Assembly: GCA_029931535.1 (NCBI GenBank)
Contig: JAQPZY010001372.1
Coordinates: forward strand, 868,001-932,000
Length of the DNA: 64,000 nt
Reading direction: 5' to 3'
Source: Margaritifera margaritifera
Taxonomy: Eukaryota > Mollusca > Bivalvia > Unionida > Margaritiferidae
The translations under genes were made by a program, and so were the position numbers. This document shows, one piece after another, positions 34,154 to 44,104 of the stretch; position 1 is the first letter of the stretch; the number at the start of each line of letters is the position of its first letter. Below the pieces are notes generated by a model, which had not been told where the DNA came from, did no database searches, and worked only from the letters and a program-made list of their open reading frames with translations.

Positions 34154-34793
34154 TTAAAGCAAACGAGTGATAAAAATATAAAGTAAAACCAACACGTACA
34201 CAATTAAGGCTAACACTAAAACATCTAAAGTTCTGTACAAACAAGTCAATGTACAACATTCTGGTGTCCTAGATAAAATGGAAGACCTAGGCACTGTTTG
34301 GGGTGACAATCTTCTGGTCGTCTTTTGTTTTTTTGAATGCTCTGACGACGGCGGTAAGGAAGGGTTGTGTTCCTCAGGGGGTGGTAATATTTGGACAACA
34401 GTGGCGTGGTCCTCTTTTTCTGTTGCGTCAGGTTCTTCTTCTTTTTCTTCTTTCAGAGGTTCCCATTTTTTCACTTTTAGACTCTTATGGACATGTTGCC
34501 AAATCTTTGGCAAACTGAGCCACTTCTTGTAGCCAAGATTGGAAACCAAGGTCTCTCCAGGGACGTACATCTTTCCAATTGAAAAGTTGTTGGTGTAACT
34601 CACTAGCAAAACACACTTCTTGAAATGTTTTATAGACAGATAAAGTGTGACGAATGTCTTCTTCACATGGAGGTTCCTCACTGATTTTCATTACCACTCT
34701 CAACACTTTAAGAACAATTTGTCTTTCGTGAACTGATAAAATCAAGTTTTTATAATCTTCTTCTACTAAGACCGAAGAAGAACAAATGGTCAT
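34154..34793 (-). pseudogene. Tail-anchored accessory protein, frameshifted
   Basis: The first frame (from ATG 34793) gives about 100 helical residues (VLKVLRVVMKISEEP, WLQEVAQFAKDLA). Between about 34485 and 34540 the coding signal moves to another frame. That frame runs through an acidic, Pro/Ser-rich linker to a C-terminal hydrophobic helix (LVLALIVYVLVLLYIFITRL). A single transmembrane helix at the extreme C-terminus is the layout of tail-anchored proteins, including many Bcl-2 relatives. No BH motif was recognised in this piece. Its ATG overlaps the stop of the upstream gene as ATGA (34790-34793). Function unknown. Confidence 0.5.
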
Positions 34794-35039
34794 ATTGTTT
34801 TTTTTGGACTCGACAAATTAGTCCAAAACAACCACGGGTCCTCCAAAAGAATCCAAGGTAAACACTTGTCCTCAAAAATATTCCACAACGAATGTCCTGG
34901 AAAACGAAATCCAAGAAAGGTAGTCACTAAGACACACACTGCATAGCGTCCAAAATTCAATGGAAACAGTTCTTGTATCAAGTCTTTATAATCCTCTAAA
35001 GTCTCAACACGATCGTTGATTTACTTCCATGGAATCCAT
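34790..35039 (-). pseudogene. Small protein with possible Bcl-2 BH1/BH2-like motifs, frameshifted
   Basis: An ATG at 35037-35039 opens a short frame. Near 35005-35010 the coding signal shifts frame and then runs to 34790. The second piece contains IQELFPLNFGRYAVCVL, which resembles a BH1 motif (ELF....GR). About 30 residues later comes CLPWILLEDPWLFWTN, which resembles BH2 (WI....W..F). Anti-apoptotic Bcl-2 homologues are reported from several large DNA viruses. The match is short and no BH3 or BH4 was seen, so this is a suggestion. It sits between the LPLELR gene and the tail-anchored gene. Confidence 0.35.
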
Positions 35040-35040
35040 T

Positions 35041-35641
35041 TCACGAGTGACGAGTAGAGCCCAGACATACCGGCACTTTATAGGGTGAGATGGCTAATTT
35101 AGGTATCTTGGGTGGTATGTTTTTATATCCAGGCCCCCAAGGTTGGTACCTTTTGAGAAAGTCTCCTTCAACGTAGTGGTAGCAATAGACGTTTCCCAGC
35201 ATTATTCTTCTATGACTTTGGAAGAGAGCATAGTGTACAACTAGGGAAATGACTTTGAGTTTGCGTTTCACTTGGATCTTGACAAAACTCTCGGTAAATC
35301 TTTTCACGCAATTCCAAAGGTAAGCCACAAATGTACTCTGGTAAAGTTTCCAACTTGGAAAGAAGTAACTCTCTTTTGTATTCTTCACGATACTCGTGAT
35401 AGTCTTTCTTCAAAATCAGACTTCTGATATGTCGAAAGTCACGGTAGTACGCAAATCGAGGAATGAAGTGAAGTTTACGTTTCACTTGAATCTGAACCAA
35501 CTCTCCGTAAATACGTTTTCGCAACTTCAAAGGCAAGTCACGAATGCGACCTTCTAAACTAGGTATATACTGAAAAATGCGTTCTTGCAACTCCAAAGGT
35601 AAACCACCAATGTACCATTGTAAAGTATCCTTCTCCGACAT
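35041..35641 (-). pseudogene. LPLELR-repeat (F-box-like) protein, frameshifted
   Basis: From the ATG at 35641 the protein contains three copies of an LPLELRxxIYxE helix (GGLPLELQERIFQ, DLPLKLRKRIYGE, GLPLELREKIYREF). Each LPLELR helix resembles the first helix of an F-box, but no substrate domain is seen. The segment following copy 2 (QIQVKRKLHF) is repeated after copy 3 as KIQVKRKLKV, but in another frame. That places a frameshift in a run of T residues near 35285. The second frame continues to 35041. An adaptor for ubiquitin ligases is conceivable, given the neighbouring BIR gene. This is unproven. Confidence 0.5.
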
Positions 35642-35656
35642 GGAATTTTTTAAAAA

Positions 35657-36328
35657 CTACTTCTTCAACTTCTGTTTGGCATCTGGCTCATCGTACCCGT
35701 ACTCTTCTAAGGCTACTAAAGGTAAGAACTGACAGTGCGGAGACTATCTGGCATGTTCAATGTAAGCTGAGTCGGTAGGCTCCCATTGGTGAAGTTTCAC
35801 ACCACAACTGAAACATTGAACTTTATCTCCTTCTCCCGAGTAGATAAATCCAGATCTGGCTAAAACTTCGGGTTTAGGTCCATTTAAATATTTTGGCCAC
35901 TTGTCTTTGAATGTCTCGAGTCGACTTTCATACTTGGAATAACCAGGCAAAGTCACAGGTATTCTGACATGCGAATATTTATCCATACCTATTCCCTTGT
36001 TGTCGTTATGGTCAATGCAGGTAGTTTTAGTATTTCCACTAAAGCATAAAGGTCGTACTGCATCTTTAGAGGGTTGTCGATGAGTGAGACTTCCATATGG
36101 TCCTGAATCCAAGATGTTACAACGTAAGGAATCCGTTTGAACGTGTGAATCGGGGATGCCAAACCGTACGGAATCCGTCTCGTCGCATGGCACTGCATCA
36201 CACTCCAAGTCGTGATGATGGTGCTTGGAGTTCACACTACCACCACCACTAGATTTCTCCCTTGGTGGGTGGGTGGCAGTTTGAGTACTCTTATTGTAGC
36301 TTGGTGGAAGGATGACAAAATGACTCAT
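35657..36328 (-). pseudogene. IAP-like BIR-domain protein with nonsense codon
   Basis: The ATG at 36328 opens a 194-codon frame ending at TAG 35744-35746. The same frame stays open for 28 more codons, to a stop at 35657. The N-terminal 125 residues are Ser/His/Cys-rich and unassigned. The rest is a BIR domain: SKYESRLETFKDKWP, ARSGFIYSGEGDKVQCFSCG, LHQWEPTDSAYIEH. The first zinc ligands (CxxC and His) precede the TAG; the last Cys (SPHCQFL) lies just after it, so the TAG cuts the zinc site. BIR proteins of the IAP family block caspases and occur in several large DNA viruses. It follows the polymerase stop after 43 bp. Confidence 0.88.
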
Positions 36329-36371
36329 CTTCTTTTTTTTCTTCCTCTTCTTGCTCGGTCAACGTTGAAAG

Positions 36372-39300
36372 TCAGAATGAAGGGTTAGGTTTGGAAGGGG
36401 TTCCTTTTTTATACTCCAAATCAGCGTGTCCGTAAGGTAAAGTCGTGTGATCTGGAAGTCTCACTCGTTTTTGGTACCCGATGCGGTACACTTTTTGTAC
36501 AGGTCGAGTAACGATTTGATGATTAGGGAGTCGTACAATCTTGTGAGGTTCTAACGTGTAGACTTGAAAGTCTTCCACTTGTCCAGACAGTAAAGTATTT
36601 TTTAAAACCTCAAAGTTGACTACTTGGTTGGTTCGATAGTTCAGAGTCAATCTTTTGACTTTACAGGAGGTGTGAAGTTGGTCTTGTGGGTCTCGGTATC
36701 GGTAGCCGTAATTTTTAGGGCCACCGCTGGCAAAACTCAGAATGGTGTCTTGAGGGTGCTCGTCTGTCCTGGCTCCTAAACGATCTCCTTGAATGGTAGG
36801 GTGGGGGCAACCGGGTCGATGAATGTAGATGCAACTGTCAGTATCAAAGTACAGGACACGATCTCCCAAGACTTCTAACGCTTCGTCGTACAATTTCAAG
36901 CGAGCATGAGCAGTCACGTAAGCGGCAATGACTACGTTACATAACTTGTCAGGTTTGACAAACTTGGGTTCTTCTTCGAAATTGACTATGATCAAATCAT
37001 CGCGGACAATTTCGACGTGTTTGACTAGTATACTTTTATCGTCCACTAGTTTAAAGTAACGATAGGGATCGGTGACGTATTCCGTTTTGGGTAAGATCGT
37101 ACGTTGCGCCATTTTTCCCCACAAGCAATTGAGCATCACTTTGGCAAACGATCTTTTTCCTTCATTTTTTTCCTCCTCTTCCAAAGTGATGCCTTCGATG
37201 TTACGGTACTCCTCTGACACCACGAAGGATAACCACTAGCTTCTTGTTCCAGTTTTAAAAACTGATTGACGTACCCCGAGAAAATGCCTGGATGATTGGT
37301 GGCGTCGTCCTTTTGGTATTTGGCTGTAGTTGGAAAGTGCCAGATTTCGTACACTTTCAACAAACGGTATCCACGATCCAGTGCCCGAAACAATTCGGCG
37401 CTCACCCACGTTCCTGTCAAAGACCGCTCTTCCTCCGTGTGGTGACAGGGATGATCTTGGTTGCACGTTTCGGCACACGTCCGACATAAAGGAAACATCA
37501 GTTTTCCTTGGCAATGATGAGGTAAGATGGGATGGTACAAGTTTGTCGGAGGTAAGACTTTACATTTAATTAATCCTTCGTATTGACGAATGTGTTCCAC
37601 GTCAATGTGTTCTGTCAAAATTTCAGGGTGACCGGTGGGAAAACGAGCATATTTACACACCCAAGGATACAAAGAACACACGTGGATGTATTTGATTTCT
37701 TCTCCTTGGGATTCATTCACGTCGTACAGCAAACGAGTGGCATTGGTTCGTCCTCCAAATAAACTGCGTCGCGGATCCAAAGGCTCGATGGCGGCCGCGT
37801 CGTAACTTTGAGTAAGGTTCTTAAATTCAGGATCGGTTTTCAAACGTCGATCGTACTCGTACTCCCACATTTCTACCACTTGGTATCCTTGACTTTCTAA
37901 CTTGAGTCGTCGTTGGCAAGTCTGTTCGTATAACTGTTCCATGGTAGAATCTGAATAAGGGCCTTTCATCTCTCGATCAGGAAAACAAGTAGGGCATCCG
38001 TGAAACAAACAACCCTGAAACTCGTACACTGTGTGCGGATTTTCTAAATCAAATCCATCCACGGAATAACCTCCAATCTTCTTTTCTCCTCCTCCGTTTC
38101 TAGCATGTTGTATCCATTTGTCTTCTTTTTCACACAAGTAATGAAACCAACGTAAAGATTTGACCGAATATTGACGACTAGCAAAGAGAGACGTGTTGGA
38201 GTCGATGATGGCGAGTTGGTTCTCGGGCATGAAATTTTGCCTGTAGACTAAGGAACAGGCTTTAGGTAAGGTGGCCGCATCTTTCAAAGGATCGACCTCT
38301 CCATGATTGAGAAATAACTCTCGAAACTTTCCACAACAACGTCTTAAAATATCCACATCAGATCGACAATACTTCAACATCTCTTCTTGAAAATCAAATG
38401 GATATGTCTGTTGAGCGCGGTACCAAGTGTGTTCGGGGCGCATTCCGTCGGGGTCGTAATCATGAAGGTCAGGCAAATGAGGTAGGACAGCATGTTGATT
38501 AGCTTCCGTGTTGAAGAAGTGAGGAAAGTATCCTTTGGCCATTTCTGTCAAGCCAAACGTTTTTGGCATGCGACTCAAAGGCATGGCCAAATAACTCATA
38601 GAATCTTTAAACTGTACTTGTCCTACTTTCATGTAGATGAGCTTTTTTCCGTTCAATGTGACTTCAGGTCGTTCGGTACTATGGTTCAAATAATAATTGA
38701 GTAAAAGCTGTCCATCGTATCCCGAAAAATTGTGAGCTATGACGGTGGCATACCGATGACAGTCTCCATAACGATGAATGTCTTCTTTGCTCCAACTGTC
38801 GTGGGTGGTAGGGTCTAAAATCCATTCAGCAAACTCGGAAAAAGTGTTAACTCCACGAAAGATTTTTTTCACGTCCTCCTGGAACCCGACTACAATGAGG
38901 GCAGTGAAAGTAAATCTATTCTTGAATGCACTGATCACAAGCCCGATGCGCCACACAGAAATTAGGGATGTGAATGCCTGTTTCTTGCATGCATTCAAAA
39001 TCAAAAAAGATGAAATCCACTTGGTTCTTGTTCTCCTTTATTTCTTTCTTCTCTGTCTTGTCAAACCTTTGAATAAAACATCGATGATCAAAATCGACGA
39101 TCTGTTGACAAATAGAACATGTTTTCTTGCCAGCACAAATGTGTGCCTTGGGGTTGTTGGTTCGAATTAGCTGTCCACACGTGGAGCATAATTTCAATAA
39201 GTCGCAAGCACATTTTTGTTGGTGTCCTTGTGTCTTGCGATGCTGTTCGTAGCAAGAGGTACTGACAAAACTTCGTCGACAGGTTTCACAATGGACATGG

Positions 39301-40494
39301 TGTTGTTGTTGTTCAGGAAGGCATGGTTGGTCCGCTAAACAGCCCCGACATCTCTCTCCGCAATGAATGTGTTGCTCCCGATTGTTAAATCCTTTGCACA
39401 TTTCTCGCATTAGTAAGAGTGTCCTAAAAATCCGGTGATACTAGTGATGGTATCAAAATGTTCTTGATGGTGATAGAGATGAATGTATTTTCCTTCGGGG
39501 AAATCGGGGCCTCTAAACAGTAGAGCTCCGCGCACTTCTTGAGGGTGTACTTTCAAAGTATAATGAGGAGCTAAAACATCTTGAAGTTGCTGCATTTGAG
39601 AAATGCCACACACGGTCTCTTTAGGGATCCCCGCTTGTTGTAACAGGAGTTCTGCTTCGTTTCGTTGTTTGGCTCTGTCCGATTGTCGAATGTTATTCCA
39701 GGCTCTTTTCCATTCTTTACTCTCGTTCTTGTTGGCAAACGTACGCCCCACCACTATGGCTCGAGCCAAACACATTTGGTCTTGAGTATTGTTAATTTGG
39801 ACGACACTTCGTTTGGTAGTACGAAGATCGTCCACCAATAACGGTTTCCTACTTTTTCCACTTCCTCGAGGAGGAGCAACGTGTGTCATGTAGAGTGTCG
39901 CCTTTCCATCCGTGATGGTAAACTTGTCATTGGATTGTTGCACATGTTCTATTTTGGACATGACTTTGTCTGGTGTTAATTCTGCGGGGGTAGTGACCTC
40001 GATCCAGACCGGACTCTTTAAATTGTCATGATGGATGGCCAGTCTCAAGCGATCATCTTCTTTGGCTCCACATTGACGTTTCAAGTTCATTAAGACAGAA
40101 TTCCACAAATCACTAATGAACCCTGCCGATTTCTCTGGAGGTACTTCGGACTTGAAGTCTTTGAAGTGAACAGTGTGAGTATAAGCCGTGGTTCTGAATT
40201 TTCGAGAGGTTATTTTTTGCGTCTCTCGAATCCGATAGTAATTTTCAGGAGAAGCCAAAGTACTAGGTTGTGTTACTTGGTCTGGGGTTCTGGTGTTGGT
40301 AGTGGTGGTGGATTTTGTTTTGGGTGGTTTTGAAGGTGGTAAGGTTTCAGGTTCACTCATCTCTTCTTCGAAATCGCTCGCTTGGACTTTAGCTAGCACT
40401 TCATCTAGCGGTGTTTCAGGCGGCACGGAAAATCGTCGTCGTGGCCTCTTCGTTCTTCTTCTGTTTTCTCATAGATTTCACGTGATCTTTTCAT
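36372..40494 (-). pseudogene. polB: Protein-primed family-B DNA polymerase, multiply broken
   Basis: The gene runs from a likely ATG at 40494 to 36372, about 1,370 codons, typical of Polintons. Order: N-terminal domain (FISDLWNSVLMNLKRQC, GALLFRGPDF), Cys-rich fingers (CGERCRGCLADQPC), exonuclease motifs (FFDFECMQ; HNFSGYDGQLLLN; YCRSDVDILRR), palm motif A region (SLYPWVCKYARFP), motif B (KVMLNCLWGK), motif C (YFDTDSCIYI). Lesions: a frameshift near 40430, TAA at 39410-39412, a shift near 39395, TAG at 38916-38918, a shift at the A7 run 38863-38869, and a shift near 37215. The motif A aspartate is replaced by His (codon 37682-37684). It would replicate the element; this copy cannot. Confidence 0.93.
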
Positions 40495-40624
40495 CTTGAA
40501 GTTTTACTTTGAAACTGATTCAGTTTCACCCAGGGAACCTATATAGAGAGAGAGGAGAGTATATAAAGAGAGACCTTCGTACCTTCAGAATCAGTCTTTG
40601 GGATTGAACATTCAAACTGTGAAG
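40495..40624. promoter_or_regulatory. Divergent promoter between polB and HNH genes
   Basis: The gap between the divergent start codons holds TATATAAAG at 40560-40568 facing right, 57 nt before the zinc-knuckle ATG. A palindromic CTATATAG at 40539-40546 could serve the polymerase gene, 45 nt from its ATG. A GA-rich tract lies between and around them. Two TATA-like boxes back to back suggest co-regulation of the only two divergent units of the element. Confidence 0.55.
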
Positions 40625-41548
40625 ATGGAAAAGTACTGCGCTCAAGATAAAAGTCAAGATACTTGTTATATCTGCCAAGAGAATGGACATTGGGCTTCAG
40701 AATGTCCACTACGTCCACAAAAAAGAGATTTTGGAATTGAATTGAATAAGTACGTTCATAAAGTGTATGATAATTATGCTGCGGACATACTTGGTAATGT
40801 CTATCATATGAAGTCTTAAAGGAAAGTCAAAGGAATTTTTAGATCAACTGGATTGATAGATATTAAGGTTGCTGGTAAGGAAGGAAAGAAGAGAAAAGAT
40901 ATAAATAGAGGAAGATTTGTCTTTGAAGCGGTGAATGGAGTGGATCTACCAAGACAGAGTCGAGTGGTACATCTCAATGATGTACTTGATGATGATAGAA
41001 TAGAAAATCTTCAAGTGATGACTGCTAGTGAACAAACATGTTTACACAAGCATGTGAAGAATGATAAAGAAAAAAGGAGAGTTAATTTTGGAAGTGCTAA
41101 AAGTGTGTTGAGCCAGTTTGTTGGTGAGACAGAGGAAAGAAGATTTGAAAGCATGACAAAGGCTGCTCAATATTTTGATTGTCATACAGGAAGTATCTAC
41201 AATTGCTGTACTGGGATTTATAAGTCAGTCTTTTCGAAGAAGTTTCAGAAAAGATTTCAAGCTAGATGGGAAGAGCCAGAGAAGAAGAGTCAAGTCATTG
41301 GAGGATTTGTGAGACCTGTGAAATTAACTGACTTGAATTCAGGATTATATAGTCGAATGGATTCCAATAGTGATGTGGCAAGATGTTTTGGATTAGATCA
41401 TAGTGAAGTTTACAGGATTTGTCAAAAACGGCAGTGGATTCAAGATGATAATGGACATTTTATTAAGTTGGAGTTTATTAATGAGAGTCCAGAAGGAAGT
41501 TATGAGAGAATTGTCGACAAGAATCTTCCTGAAGTGTCAGAACAATAA
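40625..41548 (+). pseudogene. Zinc-knuckle / NUMOD4-HNH endonuclease gene with one TAA
   Basis: The ATG at 40625 opens a 64-codon frame with a CCHC knuckle (CYICQENGHWASEC). It stops at TAA 40817-40819. The same frame then stays open to 41548, with no ATG near its start. A NUMOD4-like domain spans the stop (NYAADILGNVYHMKS before it, RKVKGIFRSTGLIDIKV after it). Then comes an HNH-type block (RFVFEAVNGVDLP, VVHLNDVLDDDRIENLQVMT). Two helix-turn-helix, NUMOD1-like segments follow (SMTKAAQYFDCHTGSIYNCC; SDVARCFGLDHSEVYRIC). This is the architecture of HNH homing endonucleases. It is the only plus-strand gene, with its own TATA box and an AATAAA at 41642-41647. One gene with a single nonsense codon is the simplest reading. 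Confidence 0.8.
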
Positions 41549-41641
41549 GAGAATGAAATGGTAAATATGGAAGTGTATTGAACTGTATTGGACTTATATG
41601 AAATTGTTTATTACCACGATTAAAATAATGTATATATATTG

Positions 41642-41647
41642 AATAAA
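41642..41647 (+). terminator. Polyadenylation signal AATAAA of HNH gene
   Basis: AATAAA lies 94 nt after the stop codon and just before the inner edge of the right terminal repeat. It is the canonical animal poly(A) signal. Confidence 0.55.
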
Positions 41648-41679
41648 ATATAATTATTATTATTGATGTATATCTCTGA

Positions 41680-41753
41680 ATGGTGTTGTGTGTTTTTTTT
41701 TATTGAATTTGAAAAACATGATTATGTTCTATCTCTCTTCTTTCTATCGATCT
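41680..41753 (-). repeat. Inner part of right terminal repeat
   Basis: These bases match 25455-25527 inverted. Unlike the left side, they are directly joined to the outer repeat at 41759. Confidence 0.8.
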
Positions 41754-41758
41754 GAATT

Positions 41759-42572
41759 CCGGATTATTTTCAGTCTCCGCTAACGTCCGGTACAATTTCG
41801 GAATTTTAGTGTTACTTTTAGTCTCAGGCAATTTTTTTTTTTTTTTTTTTTTTAAAAATCCGGATTATTTTCAGACTCCGCTAACGTCCGGTACAATTTC
41901 GGAATTTTAGTGTTATTTTTAGTCTAGGCCATTATAATCTAATGTTCCGGATTTTTTCTAGTCAACGCTAAAGTCCGTGACGGTTCCCGATGTTTAATAC
42001 AACTTTTAGTCACGTCCATTTTAGTGTTATTATGAGTTAGTTCCCTTGATAAAAGCTATTTATAACATAGGTACAATATATGCAAATTTACTGACACCTC
42101 CAACATGATCTGAGGTATAGGTAATGCTTTATATATAACTCTAGGCTATATAGATAGAGCCACTAGGCAGAAGGTCATTTTTCCAATGATTGCCTACCCT
42201 GTTAAACTTCCCGTACGACCCCGTAGTCCCAACCCAAAATGTTAAAATTCCCGTAAGACCCCGTAGTGTCCCATCCATGTTAATTTCTCGTACGACCCCA
42301 TAGTGTCCCCGCCATGTTAAAAATCCCATTGTACCTGTAGAGGCCCCAATGTTAATTTCCCATTGTACCTATACTGCCCCACGCCATGTTAATTTCTCGT
42401 ATGACCCCAAGTGCCCCACTCTTTCTCGTATGACCCCAACTACCCTCTCCATGTTCAATTCCCCTTGTCCCTCGAGTGCCATCTCCATGTTAAATTCCCC
42501 TAGACCCTATAAATCTTTACCCTGTTTAACATAGGAGACCCCATTGACCCCCAGTACCCACATCTAACTACT
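41759..42572 (-). repeat. Polinton right terminal inverted repeat
   Basis: The inverted counterpart of 23620-24432 ends in CTAACTACT before the TTTGTA duplication. It contains the same two CCGGTACAATTTCGGAAT blocks with a poly-T between, and the same minisatellite-like outer half. Confidence 0.95.
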
Positions 42573-42578
42573 TTTGTA
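42573..42578. repeat. Target-site duplication, right copy (TTTGTA)
   Basis: This is an exact repeat of 23614-23619 directly after the element's last base. Confidence 0.95.
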
Positions 42579-42637
42579 TTTGATCTAAGTCATTAATATC
42601 CTTTACATGCCATTGTTACTGAACATATCATTGTTAT

Positions 42638-42640
<3 letters not shown>

Positions 42641-42712
<72 letters not shown>
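42641..42712. repeat. (CT)n microsatellite
   Basis: About 70 bp of uninterrupted CT, 68 bp from the Polinton target duplication. Shorter GA runs follow at 43136-43153 and 43285-43308. Confidence 0.95.
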
Positions 42713-42714
<2 letters not shown>

Positions 42715-44100
42715 CCTGTCTGTCAGTTTTACCATCATTAGTCGAGATACATCGTCCCATGCAACTTGCGAAAATCCGATATGCTCGTTTTCAAAGATGT
42801 GTGCACGTAGCATGCGACATTGTCCAGAGAGATATAAAGAGATGAAGCTACTAAAGCAAGACTACTGACATGCTTGCTAACCAAGCAACAGAGAGAGAGA
42901 AAGAGGTGGGAGTGGTGTGCGGTGTGTACTGACCATAAGATTGTTTTTATCGTTCATCTCTGGTTTTCTGCTGGTAGAGAAATATTAAGGAAAGTGTACA
43001 CATGCCATAATAGTGACTCGGGTTCCTCTAGGTTACTAGGTGTATGTTCAAGTTCAATATTTTCATCCAGCGCAAATTCTTTTTTTTCTTTCACTCCACA
43101 TGTTTCCACGTATTATTTTCCATTTTGGCATGAGAAAGAGAGAGAGAGAGAGACTGGAATTTAAGTTTACTTTAGTTAGCTTGAACATATTGCCAAAAGT
43201 GAATACAAGCATATATGCCAATTTTCCATTGTATTGATATAATTAGTGGCAAAATTTATAGGGATTATGCTATAAAGACATGATGAGAGAGAGAGAGAGA
43301 GAGAGAGTTGGTGCGTGTGTTCAGTTCGCCAGGTGGTATAAGTGACGAGAATGACGCCAGTAGTTGTAACCTACATTAATTGAAACCTTTTGTGTTGGAT
43401 ATGTATTTTGGGATATCATGCAATACAAACTTACAAAAAAACAGCTAAGTTTAGTAACATCAGTTCGTGGCGTAACACAGAGTACAATTGTAAGGTTCGG
43501 AAATTTCAAATGAAAATCAACTCGTTCGTCTTTAGGAAGTAGTTTTGAAACTCTACCACTGTGTGAAGTCAAAGTTCCGTCTGAACTTTACACAATGCAT
43601 ACGTTTTAATCCAAATTCAATGAATTTTTCATATATTTTTGGACCTAAACAAAGGTAAGTAAATTTGACACTTGATTTATATATAAAAAAAAAACCAATA
43701 ACAGCAGTTAGTCATATATTTGTCGAAAATATTCGGTATAACTGTAACTATAAGCAGATTTAAACAGGAAAACAGATACATATATATTCTCTAATTTTAG
43801 AAAACAGTTAATATTTCTTTTGTACCATAGGATAGGACGTAAGTAGACACAGTATTTAGTAGGTACAACAAACATTTTCTTTAATTAGAATGAGTAATGT
43901 CTATATTAGAGTTAAATAATGTAGGTACTGTATTTAATGTATTTTAAAAAGATCTTTTTTACCCAGGTACTTCAGAATAGGTGTTAATATATCTTAAAAG
44001 CTTTACTAAACGGTTATCTATATTTGATTTAGAAAGTTTGTCATAAATATAAACCACTCAGATGTCTTTATTATTTTAATAGCTAAAGTCACTCAATCCA
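42713..44100. other. No gene recognised
   Basis: AT-rich sequence with two short GA tracts; no coding or RNA gene was recognised. Confidence 0.5.
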
Positions 44101-44104
44101 CATA

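Larger units (their letters stand above)
23620..42572. mobile_element. Complete Polinton/Maverick element (18,953 bp)
   Basis: Both ends are defined. The element starts AGTAGTTAGATGTGGG, ends in the reverse complement of that sequence, and is flanked by the perfect 6-bp duplication TTTGTA. Inside are the hallmark genes: protein-primed polymerase B, retroviral-type integrase with chromodomain, packaging ATPase, adenain-type protease, double-jelly-roll major capsid protein and penton-like minor capsid protein. Length and gene set agree with known Polintons (15-20 kb typical). Genes are tightly packed, with several ATGA or abutting junctions. Many frames are broken, so this copy cannot move or form virions by itself as sequenced. 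Confidence 0.97.

Noticed and set aside
26779..41548. Reassigned stop codons or programmed readthrough as a general explanation for in-frame TAA/TAG
   Set aside because: Several genes also have frameshifts, intact genes in the element end normally at TAA, TAG or TGA, and the polymerase has a lost catalytic residue. Ordinary decay explains all of it.
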